DNA from: an uncultured Pseudomonadota bacterium
GTDB taxonomy: Bacteria; Myxococcota_A; Bradymonadia; Bradymonadales; Bradymonadaceae
NCBI GenBank assembly: GCA_913057905.1
Contig: CAJXPB010000001.1
Coordinates: 1,116,001 to 1,180,000, forward strand
Length of the DNA: 64,000 nucleotides
Direction: 5' to 3'
Part shown: one piece after another, positions 1 to 8,960 of the stretch
How the letters are laid out: every line of letters starts with the position of its first letter
Numbering within the stretch: the first letter of the stretch is position 1
Made by a program: the position numbers and the translations under genes
The notes under the pieces: model-generated
The model's database searches: none
The model's input: the letters and a program-made list of their open reading frames with translations, nothing else
Told to the model about the DNA's origin: nothing

Positions 1-4
1 CACC

Positions 5-1735
5 ATGTACCTCACTGATGTCGCGAACGTCTCTCCCGACAAGCTCCTCGAATTCGACATTCCGACAAACGATCTTCGCAGGCTCCATCGGGCTGAAGAT
101 GAAGAGAGCTTTTTCGAAATCGTCCGGTCCCTAGACGCAAATGAACGAAATTCCCTCACGAGCCACCTGCTTCGCGAAGCATCCGAACAAGTACAGAGGG
201 AAATCCGCAAGCGCTTCGACACCGAGGGTGTTTCCATTCGGGGCCTTTACGATGAGATACTGGAGCTAACGCCGGAACAGGAACGTATCGTCGATTACGA
301 AGATGACAGTCCGCTCATCGTCCAGGGTGTAGCCGGCTCGGGGAAGACGACGGTCGCGGTTCACAGACTGAGAGAGGCCGCGAAGTCATCGAACTTGCTC
401 GATGGAAACTACTTGCTCCTGACCTACAACCGGACGCTGGCCAAAACCTCCGAGCGGCTCCTCCGAAAGGCCTGCGTTGGGGCCATCCCAGAAAACGCGG
501 AGGTCATGACGTTTCACGCGTGGCTTCGGTTCCTGCTCCAGCGCAACGACGTTCCTGTGAACTTCGTTTGGGACCAGACCAGTGATGAACTCGTCGAAGA
601 GGCCGTCGATGAGGCTTTCGACGAGGCTCCCCCGGGTGACCAAAACCTCATCGCAGATCTGCGAGACGAAAGTACGGCCTTCTGGAAACGCGAGATCGAA
701 TTAATCGCGGAAGACTGCCGGGGCGACAACCAGTCTTATTTCAATCACAGCCGCTCCAGCCGTAGCAAGGACTGGCACAGCTATGCCGAATCGAACCTCG
801 CCATGGCTGTATACAGAAAGTACCGAGATAAACTGAAAGATCGCGGCCTTATTGACTTTAATACGATGTCCGAACGTTGCCGGGAGGTCATCGCTGGCGA
901 CGGGAAGATTCCAAATTACGAAGAAATCGTCGTCGACGAAACGCAAGACTTCTCAAGTAGCGCGGCCAAGCTACTGACCGACGTAGCCGACGCGAGCGAA
1001 AGCCACCTCACGTTCTTGGGCGACACTGAACAGAGTATCTACGGCCGTGAGTTCTCTTGGGACCGCATTAGTCATTTCCTGGACGACCACGAGAAGATCT
1101 TTCTGGAAACCAACCACCGGACTCCTGAATTGGTGAAATCTCAGGCAGAACGAATCTCTCAAGGACAGGATGGGCCTCTACCTAGTGCCGATTCGGAGGA
1201 AGACAACGTCATTCTCGTCGAATGCGACGGAGAAGACTCAGTTGAACAGATGCTGGTAAATCGCGTCCGAATCAAAGATGCACTCGGTACTGAGAGAAAT
1301 CGCATTGGTGTGCTGTGCCCCCGCAAAAAAGTGGCGAAAAAGGCGATGGACACACTCAAGAACGCTGATATCGGGGTCGACTACTACAAGGAAGGAGATG
1401 ACGGCCTCGACTTCTGTGACCATTCTGTAAAAGTCTGCAGCGTCAAGTCGGCCAAGGGCCTTGAGTTCGATGAGGTGATTCTACTGCGACCAGAGAGGGC
1501 GTATTTCCCAGGGCAGAAGAGCAGATCAGACTACATAGGCCAAGATTATGACCACCGAAAACAATTGCAGCGGCGACAACTGTACGTGGCGATGAGTCGA
1601 GCGAAGGAGAACGTGGTGATCATCTACAACGGAGAATTTCTATCCCCCTACTTCGACGACCTCGACGAGCAAGGCGTTTCAAAACATCGCCCGGGCAAGT
1701 ACGAAGGTGCGATTGAGTACCTTTCGGATGACTAG
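5..1735 (+). CDS. UvrD/REP-like superfamily 1 helicase
   Basis: This protein of at least 576 residues is an SF1A (UvrD/Rep-like) ATP-dependent helicase, expected to translocate on single-stranded DNA in the cytoplasm. Walker A (GVAGSGKTT) lies at residues 108-116, just after a Q-motif-like LTPEQERIV. Walker B is VVDETQDF. Later motifs are GDTEQSIY, NHRTPELV, VKSAKGLEFDEV and the motif VI-like LYVAMSRAKENV. The first 85 residues are not recognised. The ATG at position 5 is the first one visible, but the frame is open to the window edge, so the true start may lie outside. It is followed on the same strand by a 95-residue gene and sits beside a defence-like operon. Base composition looks less GC-rich by eye than the genes beyond 24 kb, which fits an acquired island. 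The family is certain; a defence role is inferred from context. Confidence 0.88.
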   Translation: MYLTDVANVSPDKLLEFDIPTNDLRRLHRAEDEESFFEIVRSLDANERNSLTSHLLREASEQVQREIRKRFDTEGVSIRGLYDEILELTPEQERIVDYEDDSPLIVQGVAGSGKTTVAVHRLREAAKSSNLLDGNYLLLTYNRTLAKTSERLLRKACVGAIPENAEVMTFHAWLRFLLQRNDVPVNFVWDQTSDELVEEAVDEAFDEAPPGDQNLIADLRDESTAFWKREIELIAEDCRGDNQSYFNHSRSSRSKDWHSYAESNLAMAVYRKYRDKLKDRGLIDFNTMSERCREVIAGDGKIPNYEEIVVDETQDFSSSAAKLLTDVADASESHLTFLGDTEQSIYGREFSWDRISHFLDDHEKIFLETNHRTPELVKSQAERISQGQDGPLPSADSEEDNVILVECDGEDSVEQMLVNRVRIKDALGTERNRIGVLCPRKKVAKKAMDTLKNADIGVDYYKEGDDGLDFCDHSVKVCSVKSAKGLEFDEVILLRPERAYFPGQKSRSDYIGQDYDHRKQLQRRQLYVAMSRAKENVVIIYNGEFLSPYFDDLDEQGVSKHRPGKYEGAIEYLSDD

Positions 1736-1841
1736 ACTCGAACTGCTTCATGATTCGCCAGAGGATCTTTTCAGAGCCGGCAATTGGCGCAAAAATCAGT
1801 AGTCACGACAAGCAGAGTTAATCCAACTTGGAGAACTTGAG

Positions 1842-2129
1842 ATGGTCGATAAGAACGAAATTCTGGAATACGCCGAGGACATCAAAGAGGAGCGACCGGA
1901 CACCAGCAAGGAAGAAATGCGGAAATTCCTCGAGGCCAAGTTCATCCACGACAAGGACCCGCGCGAAATGGCCGCGGTCCGCGGTAAGGCTCTCGGTGCG
2001 ATGAACAATCCTATGGACTGGCTCCGCGGACTTGCCAAAATCTTCAAGGGTGCCAACCAATATGTCGATGACAATAGGGCCAAGGGTATCAAAGATATGA
2101 TCGATGGTGTGGTGGAAATCATCTACTGA
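1842..2129 (+). CDS. small conserved-looking protein of unknown function (95 aa)
   Basis: This is a 95-residue, strongly charged and probably helical protein that I do not recognise. The N-terminal half is rich in Lys, Glu and Asp, and a middle segment (DWLRGLAKIFKGANQYV) could form an amphipathic helix. A purine-rich ribosome-binding site (GGAGAA, about 10 bases upstream of the ATG) supports the start, and codon use resembles its neighbours. It lies 106 bases after the UvrD-like helicase on the same strand and converges on the 1240-residue gene, with 53 bases between the stops. It has no Cys, no signal peptide and no clear membrane segment. It could be an accessory subunit or an antitoxin-like partner of the helicase, but nothing in the sequence shows this. 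Confidence 0.6.
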   Translation: MVDKNEILEYAEDIKEERPDTSKEEMRKFLEAKFIHDKDPREMAAVRGKALGAMNNPMDWLRGLAKIFKGANQYVDDNRAKGIKDMIDGVVEIIY

Positions 2130-2182
2130 GCCACTCCCCCAATCGACTCAGCGAGTGGGGCCAGGACCAACACCCGGGAACG

Positions 2183-5100
2183 CTAGCTACGCTCGGGCAA
2201 ACCGGCCAGTTGTCGAAGTCCATTCAGTCCCTGGACTTTCAGCCAGACTGTATCCTTACCTGTGTCGATCTCGAAATCGTCCCCCTGACGTGCCGTCGAG
2301 ACGCATACTGCCTCGAACGAGAGATTGGACCCATCCCCTGTGGCTATGCGGTTGTACGCCTGTCGATGGTTGCCTCGCGCACGAAATGCCTCCTGTGCCA
2401 GCGAACGCAGTAGGTCTCGACGTTCATCGCGACGTTCTTCGCCCGGCTTGCCACGGAACCGTTCTCGCAATTTCTTCCTGGCAGTCGCTGCCTGCTCTCG
2501 CCCGTCGTAGGTTTCTGCCTTGGCGCTACCCTTTGATTCAATCGCCACGATTCTCACCCTGTTTTTGTCGTCAACCGGCACAACAGCGATGAAATCACCA
2601 CGGGTTCCACCTCGGCGGGTCCAAGTCCACTTCTGCAGACTATCCATCGACAGGAGTACGGTTCCCTCAGGAAACCCTTCAACCATCCATCTGGGCATCC
2701 CTCCAAGATCAGACAATTCACCACGTGTCGAGGAGGCAAAGAGCGCGACACCCATGTGACCGATGAGCTCGGCTTCCTCTGTGGCACCATCAACGAGCCC
2801 CCACAGGTGGCGAGTGACCGCCGGTGCCGCCCGGTGAGTTGCTTCGTAGATTGCATCCGCCAGTTCCCCGGACACATCTTCTTGGGAATACAGCTTAGAG
2901 AGACCCCGCTTGACGGCATCACGTTCTCGAGCTGGTTTGTGCTTGCCAATCACCGTGACTCGCCATCCAGTTTTGCGATGGTAGTCGGCCAATGTCACAT
3001 TTAGATCTTCGGCCTGCAGGTCTGCGTCCGCGGGGACATTGAGATCGTCCAACGCCTCTGCCCCAAATACGGGATCGGCAATCACTACACGAAGAGCATC
3101 GTCGGCCATTGCGAGATGCGTCTCCAGCATCTCCTGACCCAGCCCGTGGGCACCGGAGGCATCGAGGGTCAAACCCAAAATGCGCGGCAATGTATCGGCT
3201 TCACCTCGCCAGTGGCGGATTACGAGCTCTTGAAACACCTGTTCCAAGTCACCGTAGGCCGGTAATTCGCCTTCTTCGATAGCGCCAGGGCTGGGACGAT
3301 CCTCACTCGGCTCTTCGACTTTCAGGGAGCTCCAAGACTGAGATATGGCGTCCCAGGCCATAGCGGAAACTGCCGATTGCTCTTCGCGGGCGACACGGAC
3401 GCTCCATTTCGCCCGTTTGGACCAAGGGCGTACCAGAAGTCCGATATGCTGACTCGGTTGTCTTTCCCCAGCCCCAAAGCGTGTGACTTCAAGAGGTGAG
3501 CGAGGGTCATCTGGCCTGAGTTCGGTCATCGCTTCGATGACCGGGGACAACTCGTCTCCCTCATCTAGGCTGGAGAGTTTGGCCTCAGTGGCGGGGACCT
3601 CGAGGTCGTTGCCCAACACAAGGTCCACACCTTCCGATACAGCCCCGGCATCCGTGGCCCGTCCGGTAAGAGCCGTACATAGCTGGAGCGGTTTAATGCC
3701 CCGATCCGTCTCACTTTTTTCGTGGAGGTGCGCCGTCATCCGTCTGCGCATGGCCGGAAAGCACGCGCCGGCCAGACGATTCAGAATTGGTCGCAACGGC
3801 ATAACCAGATCGGGCTCGCGGTCCTTGGGGTCCTGAAAGGGAATATAGATCTGGTTCCAGGGGTCATCAGTTTCTTGCGGTACTAGAAATCCTTCGTCTT
3901 CCCCTCCGTCCCAAGAATGCGCCGAGGGGATGACAAGCGGTGTATCTTCGACACTCGGAACGTGGGTCAACGGCACGTCCCGAAGAGTCCCCGCATCCCC
4001 GAGCGCGTCGACGAGTTCTTCAAAGGCCTCCCGTTCAAGCCGCGCCAATCGCAACAGACGAAGTGGGTGGTAGCCAAAGATTCGGTAGGCCTGATCCACT
4101 TCCTCCTTTTTTGGAGCCCGGTGGATCCCGAACTGGAGGAAGGTATCGAGAGGTCCTTCGGCAATACGGGGGGCAATGTCGCCAGCGACTTCGAAGAGAT
4201 GGGCAAATTGGACAGCTGCTTTCCAGTAGGTGACAATGAATTTCCTAGCCTCCTCCCACTGTAGATCGTCGGAGAGAGATGTGTGCAGACCTGTTTCCTC
4301 ACCAAAGCCACTATTCCCGGCCACCTCCGGATATTTCTCCCACGCCTCTTGCAGGTCTTCGAGCGCTGCAACCAGGTGCGCGCGGACGTCTTCGAACTCG
4401 TCTAACTGTTCTGCTCCGGTCTTTATCTCTTTCAGCGCCTGTGCTGCCTCTGCAAAACGCCTCTTGTCGGACGCAAGGGCTTTGGATCGAGCAGATTCCT
4501 CGCGCAGGGCGCGACGTTCCCAGCGCCACGGCATTGCGAAGAGAAGATCAACCGGCTCGGATTGTCTTCCACGACGGTCTCGTGGCTCGACTTCAACACA
4601 GATGTAGTACTGAGTGGAATCTTTCTGCAATACATCCAGCCCCTCTATCCGCTTCAGCAGCCGCTGCCCGAAGTTGCGGAGATCTCCGTCCGCGTTCTCT
4701 CCGAAAAGATAGCAGCGCTGGTTCGCACATTCAGGAGACTTATTCCCGTCCTCGTCCCGGGACACCAGTGCCAACGATACTGAGTGGATTCGCATCGGCG
4801 CATCCTCGGATGCTGCTACTCGGCCGGGAAAACTTTCCTGCAGTGCGCGCACGGCCCAAAGAGCATCCTGTACAGGAAGTCCCGGTGCTTCTGGCTGGCG
4901 CGATGGCCCCAGATCCGGGAGCGGCGCAAGGTTGTGGAAATCGCGACGCCGCGCTTCTTCTCTATGATCAAGATACGCGTCCAGACGTTCTTGGCAGAAG
5001 GTTATCGACCGTTTGGACCAGCCCAGGTTACCCCGGTAGATGTCCCGCAGTGCTGTGTCGTTTATGTCGTCGGGCTCGAGATCGTCGCGATCCCTGAGTT

Positions 5101-5905
5101 CGTCTTCCAGCCATTCGTCGAACTTTCTATGGGCCGGAGTCTCCTGCCCGGTGTCGTCGGTCCTCGACGAACTCGCCCGTTCTCCGCGCAGTGTTTTTCG
5201 AATGCTCTTGTGCGTATCCCCCGGGTCGAGCTTTCCGCCTCGGGTTCCGCCGATCACCCTGGCGAAGGTATTCCAGGCCTCCTTGGGACTTTCGCGGAGC
5301 CAGTCCGGAGAGTCTTTATCGGTCAATTGGAGCACATGGCGGAACATGCTGTTCAAATCAGCTTCGCGTTCCTTTGCGATTACCTCCAGTTTTCTCGCCA
5401 GCGAATCGACATCCTCCGACTCCTCCTGGAATCGCCTCCGGAATAATTCCTCTGGAGATTCGGGAAGTTGCGCGGCTACGATTTCGCCGACAGCATTCAG
5501 TGTGTCGCCGGCCATGGCACCGACGCCAAGTAGGATTCCGCCCTTCGAACGCCTTTCTTCATCCTCGAGTTTTTTGGTCGCGACCAGCCCGTCCCCGGAC
5601 TTCCATGCCATCCAGTCCCGTTCACACGCGGCGAATAGGAGGCCCTCAAGTTTTGACGCGTCGACATCGCTGTTGCTGATGACCCCGACGAATGCGGTGG
5701 CCATGCAGCGTGCAGCTTCTTGCGTCGAATCCTGGAAGTTCAAGGCAGGAACATAAACGTGCATCGAGCCGGGCGGAGCTTGCCGTTTTGATATCCAATC
5801 TATCCATGTCGGCTCTGCCAATACGCGCCATCCAGCTTCCCAACCCGCAAATCTGCTGCGAGCCAACTTTTGCGTATCTTGAACTGATTCTGTGGCGTCA
5901 TTCAT
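2183..5905 (-). CDS. large protein with C-terminal PD-(D/E)xK-like nuclease motif (1240 aa)
   Basis: This is the last gene of a leftward four-gene operon. I do not recognise the first 1050 or so residues; they are acidic, contain helical and charged stretches and have no visible Walker A motif. The C-terminus carries a pattern like a PD-(D/E)xK endonuclease: Asp1104 in RGDF, then a beta-strand ending in Glu1123-Ser-Lys1125 (IESKG), with Gln1138 on the following helix. The strand-strand-helix order fits that fold. Just upstream is a Trp-rich segment (KWTWTRR). Architecturally it recalls DptH-type proteins of phosphorothioation-linked restriction, which occur with DptF, and the gene upstream here looks DptF-like. 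The nuclease assignment rests on motif spacing read by eye. The start is the ATG at 5905, 42 bases after the upstream stop. It may be the effector that cuts DNA once the ATPase is engaged. Confidence 0.7.
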   Translation of the reverse strand: MNDATESVQDTQKLARSRFAGWEAGWRVLAEPTWIDWISKRQAPPGSMHVYVPALNFQDSTQEAARCMATAFVGVISNSDVDASKLEGLLFAACERDWMAWKSGDGLVATKKLEDEERRSKGGILLGVGAMAGDTLNAVGEIVAAQLPESPEELFRRRFQEESEDVDSLARKLEVIAKEREADLNSMFRHVLQLTDKDSPDWLRESPKEAWNTFARVIGGTRGGKLDPGDTHKSIRKTLRGERASSSRTDDTGQETPAHRKFDEWLEDELRDRDDLEPDDINDTALRDIYRGNLGWSKRSITFCQERLDAYLDHREEARRRDFHNLAPLPDLGPSRQPEAPGLPVQDALWAVRALQESFPGRVAASEDAPMRIHSVSLALVSRDEDGNKSPECANQRCYLFGENADGDLRNFGQRLLKRIEGLDVLQKDSTQYYICVEVEPRDRRGRQSEPVDLLFAMPWRWERRALREESARSKALASDKRRFAEAAQALKEIKTGAEQLDEFEDVRAHLVAALEDLQEAWEKYPEVAGNSGFGEETGLHTSLSDDLQWEEARKFIVTYWKAAVQFAHLFEVAGDIAPRIAEGPLDTFLQFGIHRAPKKEEVDQAYRIFGYHPLRLLRLARLEREAFEELVDALGDAGTLRDVPLTHVPSVEDTPLVIPSAHSWDGGEDEGFLVPQETDDPWNQIYIPFQDPKDREPDLVMPLRPILNRLAGACFPAMRRRMTAHLHEKSETDRGIKPLQLCTALTGRATDAGAVSEGVDLVLGNDLEVPATEAKLSSLDEGDELSPVIEAMTELRPDDPRSPLEVTRFGAGERQPSQHIGLLVRPWSKRAKWSVRVAREEQSAVSAMAWDAISQSWSSLKVEEPSEDRPSPGAIEEGELPAYGDLEQVFQELVIRHWRGEADTLPRILGLTLDASGAHGLGQEMLETHLAMADDALRVVIADPVFGAEALDDLNVPADADLQAEDLNVTLADYHRKTGWRVTVIGKHKPARERDAVKRGLSKLYSQEDVSGELADAIYEATHRAAPAVTRHLWGLVDGATEEAELIGHMGVALFASSTRGELSDLGGMPRWMVEGFPEGTVLLSMDSLQKWTWTRRGGTRGDFIAVVPVDDKNRVRIVAIESKGSAKAETYDGREQAATARKKLRERFRGKPGEERRDERRDLLRSLAQEAFRARGNHRQAYNRIATGDGSNLSFEAVCVSTARQGDDFEIDTGKDTVWLKVQGLNGLRQLAGLPERS

Positions 5906-5947
5906 GGCATTAATGATCGACTGTAGAGCGGATGTGTGGTCGGAGAA

Positions 5948-8887
5948 TTACTCCCAAGGGGAGCGAATGAGGCTTGCCCCGTCCGAACCTGCGTTCAAAA
6001 GTCCCAGGGTTTCCAGTTTTCTTCTGAAGATTTCATCAAATTCGATGGCAACCGGTGCGGCCATTCGCAGGGTGTTCCGGGGAAGACGGTCACGAATATC
6101 TTCCCCCGCTTTCTGGGCGAACAACCCCGATTCTAGCGAGAGCTCCTGGAGACGTTCGACGGTTTGCTCCGTCTTTGCATCGCTGTCGTGCGCGCAGTGG
6201 TACCAAGCAAGGATGCGGATGAGGTCGTCGACTCCTCCGTCCATGGTCAGGTCGAAGCTGGTATAGGCCGTGGGAGGAGTGAGAAACCCGCTGGCCAGTC
6301 CCACGGCTTGCAATGCTTCTTCACCGTGCGAGTCAACTGACTCGTTCAATCCGAACCAACGTTCATGGATGGCGGAGTAGTACTTCTGGCCCTCCCCGCC
6401 GACCTTCGGAACCATCACCGGTGACCCTTCGCCCCTCATGTCATGGAGTTCCCGGAGGCCCGTGAGCATTAACCACCAGCTCGCCCAAGTGCCCACAAGC
6501 CACCATCGTTCCGCCGCTGAAAACGGCACATTCTGTGAAAGTAACTTCGCCAAGACTTTATTTGCCCGGTGTGGGGTCTCCGGCTCAGATCCTCGACCCC
6601 GGCACTCCTCCAGCTGATTGCCTTTGAGACCTGCTCCCATCCACTGGTGAGCGAGCAAAGATGACGGATGTGTGTCGAACGCCTCTTCGTCGTGGGCCCA
6701 TGTAGCCCGCAACAAACTTCGAAAGTCGCCCCGCATCCGTCGGTTCCCGGTCAGTCCCAGGGCGTTTGCGCACGCCGCTCCGAGCTCGGGGCCGTGGTCG
6801 AAGGTAGTCAGGTGATCTTTCCCCCCGGCGTGTTTTACACCCACATTCAAGGTGCATACGGACCATGGAAAAGCCGGCGCCACGAAATTTGTCCTCTGGC
6901 GCAGGACCCGAACCGAACCGGCGCCGATGGCCTCCCGCAGCGCACCGTGCCTGCCCTTCTCTTCGACTTCGTCCAGTTGCGGCTCCATGCCGGCCCACTG
7001 CAAGAGGGCCGAAGCGCATGCTGCCGGGGTAGCGGCAATGGTCGCATCGGTGATGCCGGAGCCGGACTCAGGCCAGAGAGATTTGAGTGTTCCCAGAACG
7101 GATACGTCATCATCGCGGTTCCTGTCCCGGATTACGTTCGAAGGACCTTCGGTAGGGGGACGCAACGTCACCGGGTCGTTGGTATCCTCACCCAGAATCG
7201 TCTCAAAGGTCACAAGTCCGTCTAGCGGCTCCATGAGACGTTCCTTCCATTCGGCCACCGTTCCGTCCAGCCAGGTATTAACCTGACCCTCTCGACTCCC
7301 GAGCGAGGCGTTTGCACCGGTCCCTTCTCCGATTCGGGTCAGGTTCTCGAATAGCTCTAGGTCAAGGACCAGCGTCGGCGAGTCACTGAGCCCGGACGGG
7401 CCCTTCAGTTTAAGCCGAGGCAGGATCAACCCGCGCTCCACATAAGGGCCGAAGTCAGTTGTCGTCGGCTGAAACCGTGCCTGATCTCGACTCACGGCAC
7501 TTCTAAGAACACGCCAGCCGTCGACTCCGCCACGGGTACCCGGTTGAATGGGACTGGTCAGAGGAATGACCTCGTCGCTGCCCGGCACACGCTGAGCACC
7601 CCAGGCAAACTGGGCGAGCCCCCTAAAAAGCCAGTCGGGGACATTCTCCATTTCAGCCCCTTCTTCCAGTTTACCCACGCTCGCCTTGATAGCCGAATGC
7701 GCACTGTCAGGGACTGTTTCCCCAGGCAGGTCTTTGAGCCCTCGTTTGATCTCGACAATCGATTGAGCCGTCTCTCCGAGGTCTCGGCAGAGCTGCAGGA
7801 AATCGCCTCCGGAGCGGAAAGGAAGCGGTCGGTCGACTGTTTCGGAGCGTCCGACGAAGAGATCGACGAGCTCCTTAATGGCGCGCCGTCGGATAACTTC
7901 ATCTCGCTTCGAGGCGATCTGAAATTCGCCATCCTCCCAGGGAACTGCGACGCGAGCGGGATCCATGCGGCGCAGGTACTGGACGATGTTGCTGAGGGCT
8001 GGAACCGGGTCCCCGTCCTGAAAGAGGACGCTGAGCGCCTGAGAGTCGCCATCGATCAACGCCTCCGCAACGGCCCCTGCCAACGCCATGCCTTCCCTGA
8101 ATGTCACGTGGTGTCCGCAGGCCTCGACCAGCGACAGTACCACGGAGACACGGTCCGCCCATTCTTGGGCTGATACGGAATCAACATCTCCAGACTTCCG
8201 GATCTCGGAGTTCAGCGCGTTGAATACACGTGAGGCAAGCTTCCAGACAGGTGCTTGTCGAAATTCGTCCTGTGAGTTCGCAGGGCCCGAGACCAGGACT
8301 CTTCGGTCAAGTGGAACCGCTAGACGGCCCTCTTCATCGACAAAATGGGCCTCATCTTCGAATTGGAGTGCATTTTCGAGCCATTGTCGCGCCGCCTGGC
8401 CTTCAACTTTCGGCACCAGCTCACGAAATTTGCCTCGGTTTACGCCGATGACATAACTCGCTCTCTGCTGTTCAGCGCTTGATCCTCCGTTTTCCCGGCT
8501 ACATTCGCAAAATGCCTCCTCGAGAAAGCGAACTACCTCGTCTTCGGCCGTGAGACTCGGGTCATTCAAGAGGTGCAGACCGCGCTGCCCGAGCTGGTTC
8601 TCTTTTTCCGGATCGAAGCGAATGACCTCACGGTCACACCGCGTGGCGGCCGCTTCTAGCTGGCCGAAGAAGTGCGATTTGCCGTCTCCCGCATGGGCCA
8701 GCAATAGAAGGGAGCGAACAGGTTCACCTTCGTTCCCTCTAACCAAACTCGAAGCTTCATCCTCGTCTGCACCTAGAAGTCCATCGAGCTTGGTGTTGAC
8801 CTGGAGGGACTTCTCTCGAAGCGTCGCCTCCAGTTCGCTGTCGTCCCGATTCCCGGTCTTTAGATCCTCAAGCCAGTCCAGGTCCAT
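5948..8887 (-). CDS. DptF-like P-loop ATPase (979 aa)
   Basis: This large cytoplasmic P-loop protein is third in the leftward operon. Walker A is AHAGDGKS at residues 64-71, followed by HFFGQLE. The GDGKSH signature is typical of DptF, the ATPase of phosphorothioation-dependent restriction, and of related restriction ATPases. A later segment, YVIGVNRGKFREL, resembles the hydrophobic strand plus N-x-GKL motif of the same group. At 979 residues it is clearly longer than the DptF proteins I know, so the C-terminal half (roughly residues 450-979) is additional and unrecognised. No dndABCDE or sspABCD modification genes are visible in the window. It probably couples ATP hydrolysis to control of the nuclease-like protein encoded 42 bases downstream. 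A BrxC-like ATPase is the main alternative reading. Confidence 0.72.
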   Translation of the reverse strand: MDLDWLEDLKTGNRDDSELEATLREKSLQVNTKLDGLLGADEDEASSLVRGNEGEPVRSLLLLAHAGDGKSHFFGQLEAAATRCDREVIRFDPEKENQLGQRGLHLLNDPSLTAEDEVVRFLEEAFCECSRENGGSSAEQQRASYVIGVNRGKFRELVPKVEGQAARQWLENALQFEDEAHFVDEEGRLAVPLDRRVLVSGPANSQDEFRQAPVWKLASRVFNALNSEIRKSGDVDSVSAQEWADRVSVVLSLVEACGHHVTFREGMALAGAVAEALIDGDSQALSVLFQDGDPVPALSNIVQYLRRMDPARVAVPWEDGEFQIASKRDEVIRRRAIKELVDLFVGRSETVDRPLPFRSGGDFLQLCRDLGETAQSIVEIKRGLKDLPGETVPDSAHSAIKASVGKLEEGAEMENVPDWLFRGLAQFAWGAQRVPGSDEVIPLTSPIQPGTRGGVDGWRVLRSAVSRDQARFQPTTTDFGPYVERGLILPRLKLKGPSGLSDSPTLVLDLELFENLTRIGEGTGANASLGSREGQVNTWLDGTVAEWKERLMEPLDGLVTFETILGEDTNDPVTLRPPTEGPSNVIRDRNRDDDVSVLGTLKSLWPESGSGITDATIAATPAACASALLQWAGMEPQLDEVEEKGRHGALREAIGAGSVRVLRQRTNFVAPAFPWSVCTLNVGVKHAGGKDHLTTFDHGPELGAACANALGLTGNRRMRGDFRSLLRATWAHDEEAFDTHPSSLLAHQWMGAGLKGNQLEECRGRGSEPETPHRANKVLAKLLSQNVPFSAAERWWLVGTWASWWLMLTGLRELHDMRGEGSPVMVPKVGGEGQKYYSAIHERWFGLNESVDSHGEEALQAVGLASGFLTPPTAYTSFDLTMDGGVDDLIRILAWYHCAHDSDAKTEQTVERLQELSLESGLFAQKAGEDIRDRLPRNTLRMAAPVAIEFDEIFRRKLETLGLLNAGSDGASLIRSPWE

Positions 8888-8960
8888 TCTCGTTCCAGCG
8901 ATTCAAGTTCAAATGAGACCTCGATTATTTTCTATTAGCGGCCACGGGTCCGGCTGAGCT

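Noticed and set aside
2131-2158. Bidirectional terminator between the 95- and 1240-residue genes
   Set aside because: Only a six-base stem (CCACTC/GAGTGG) with a 16-base loop and no T-run is seen, which is too weak to call.
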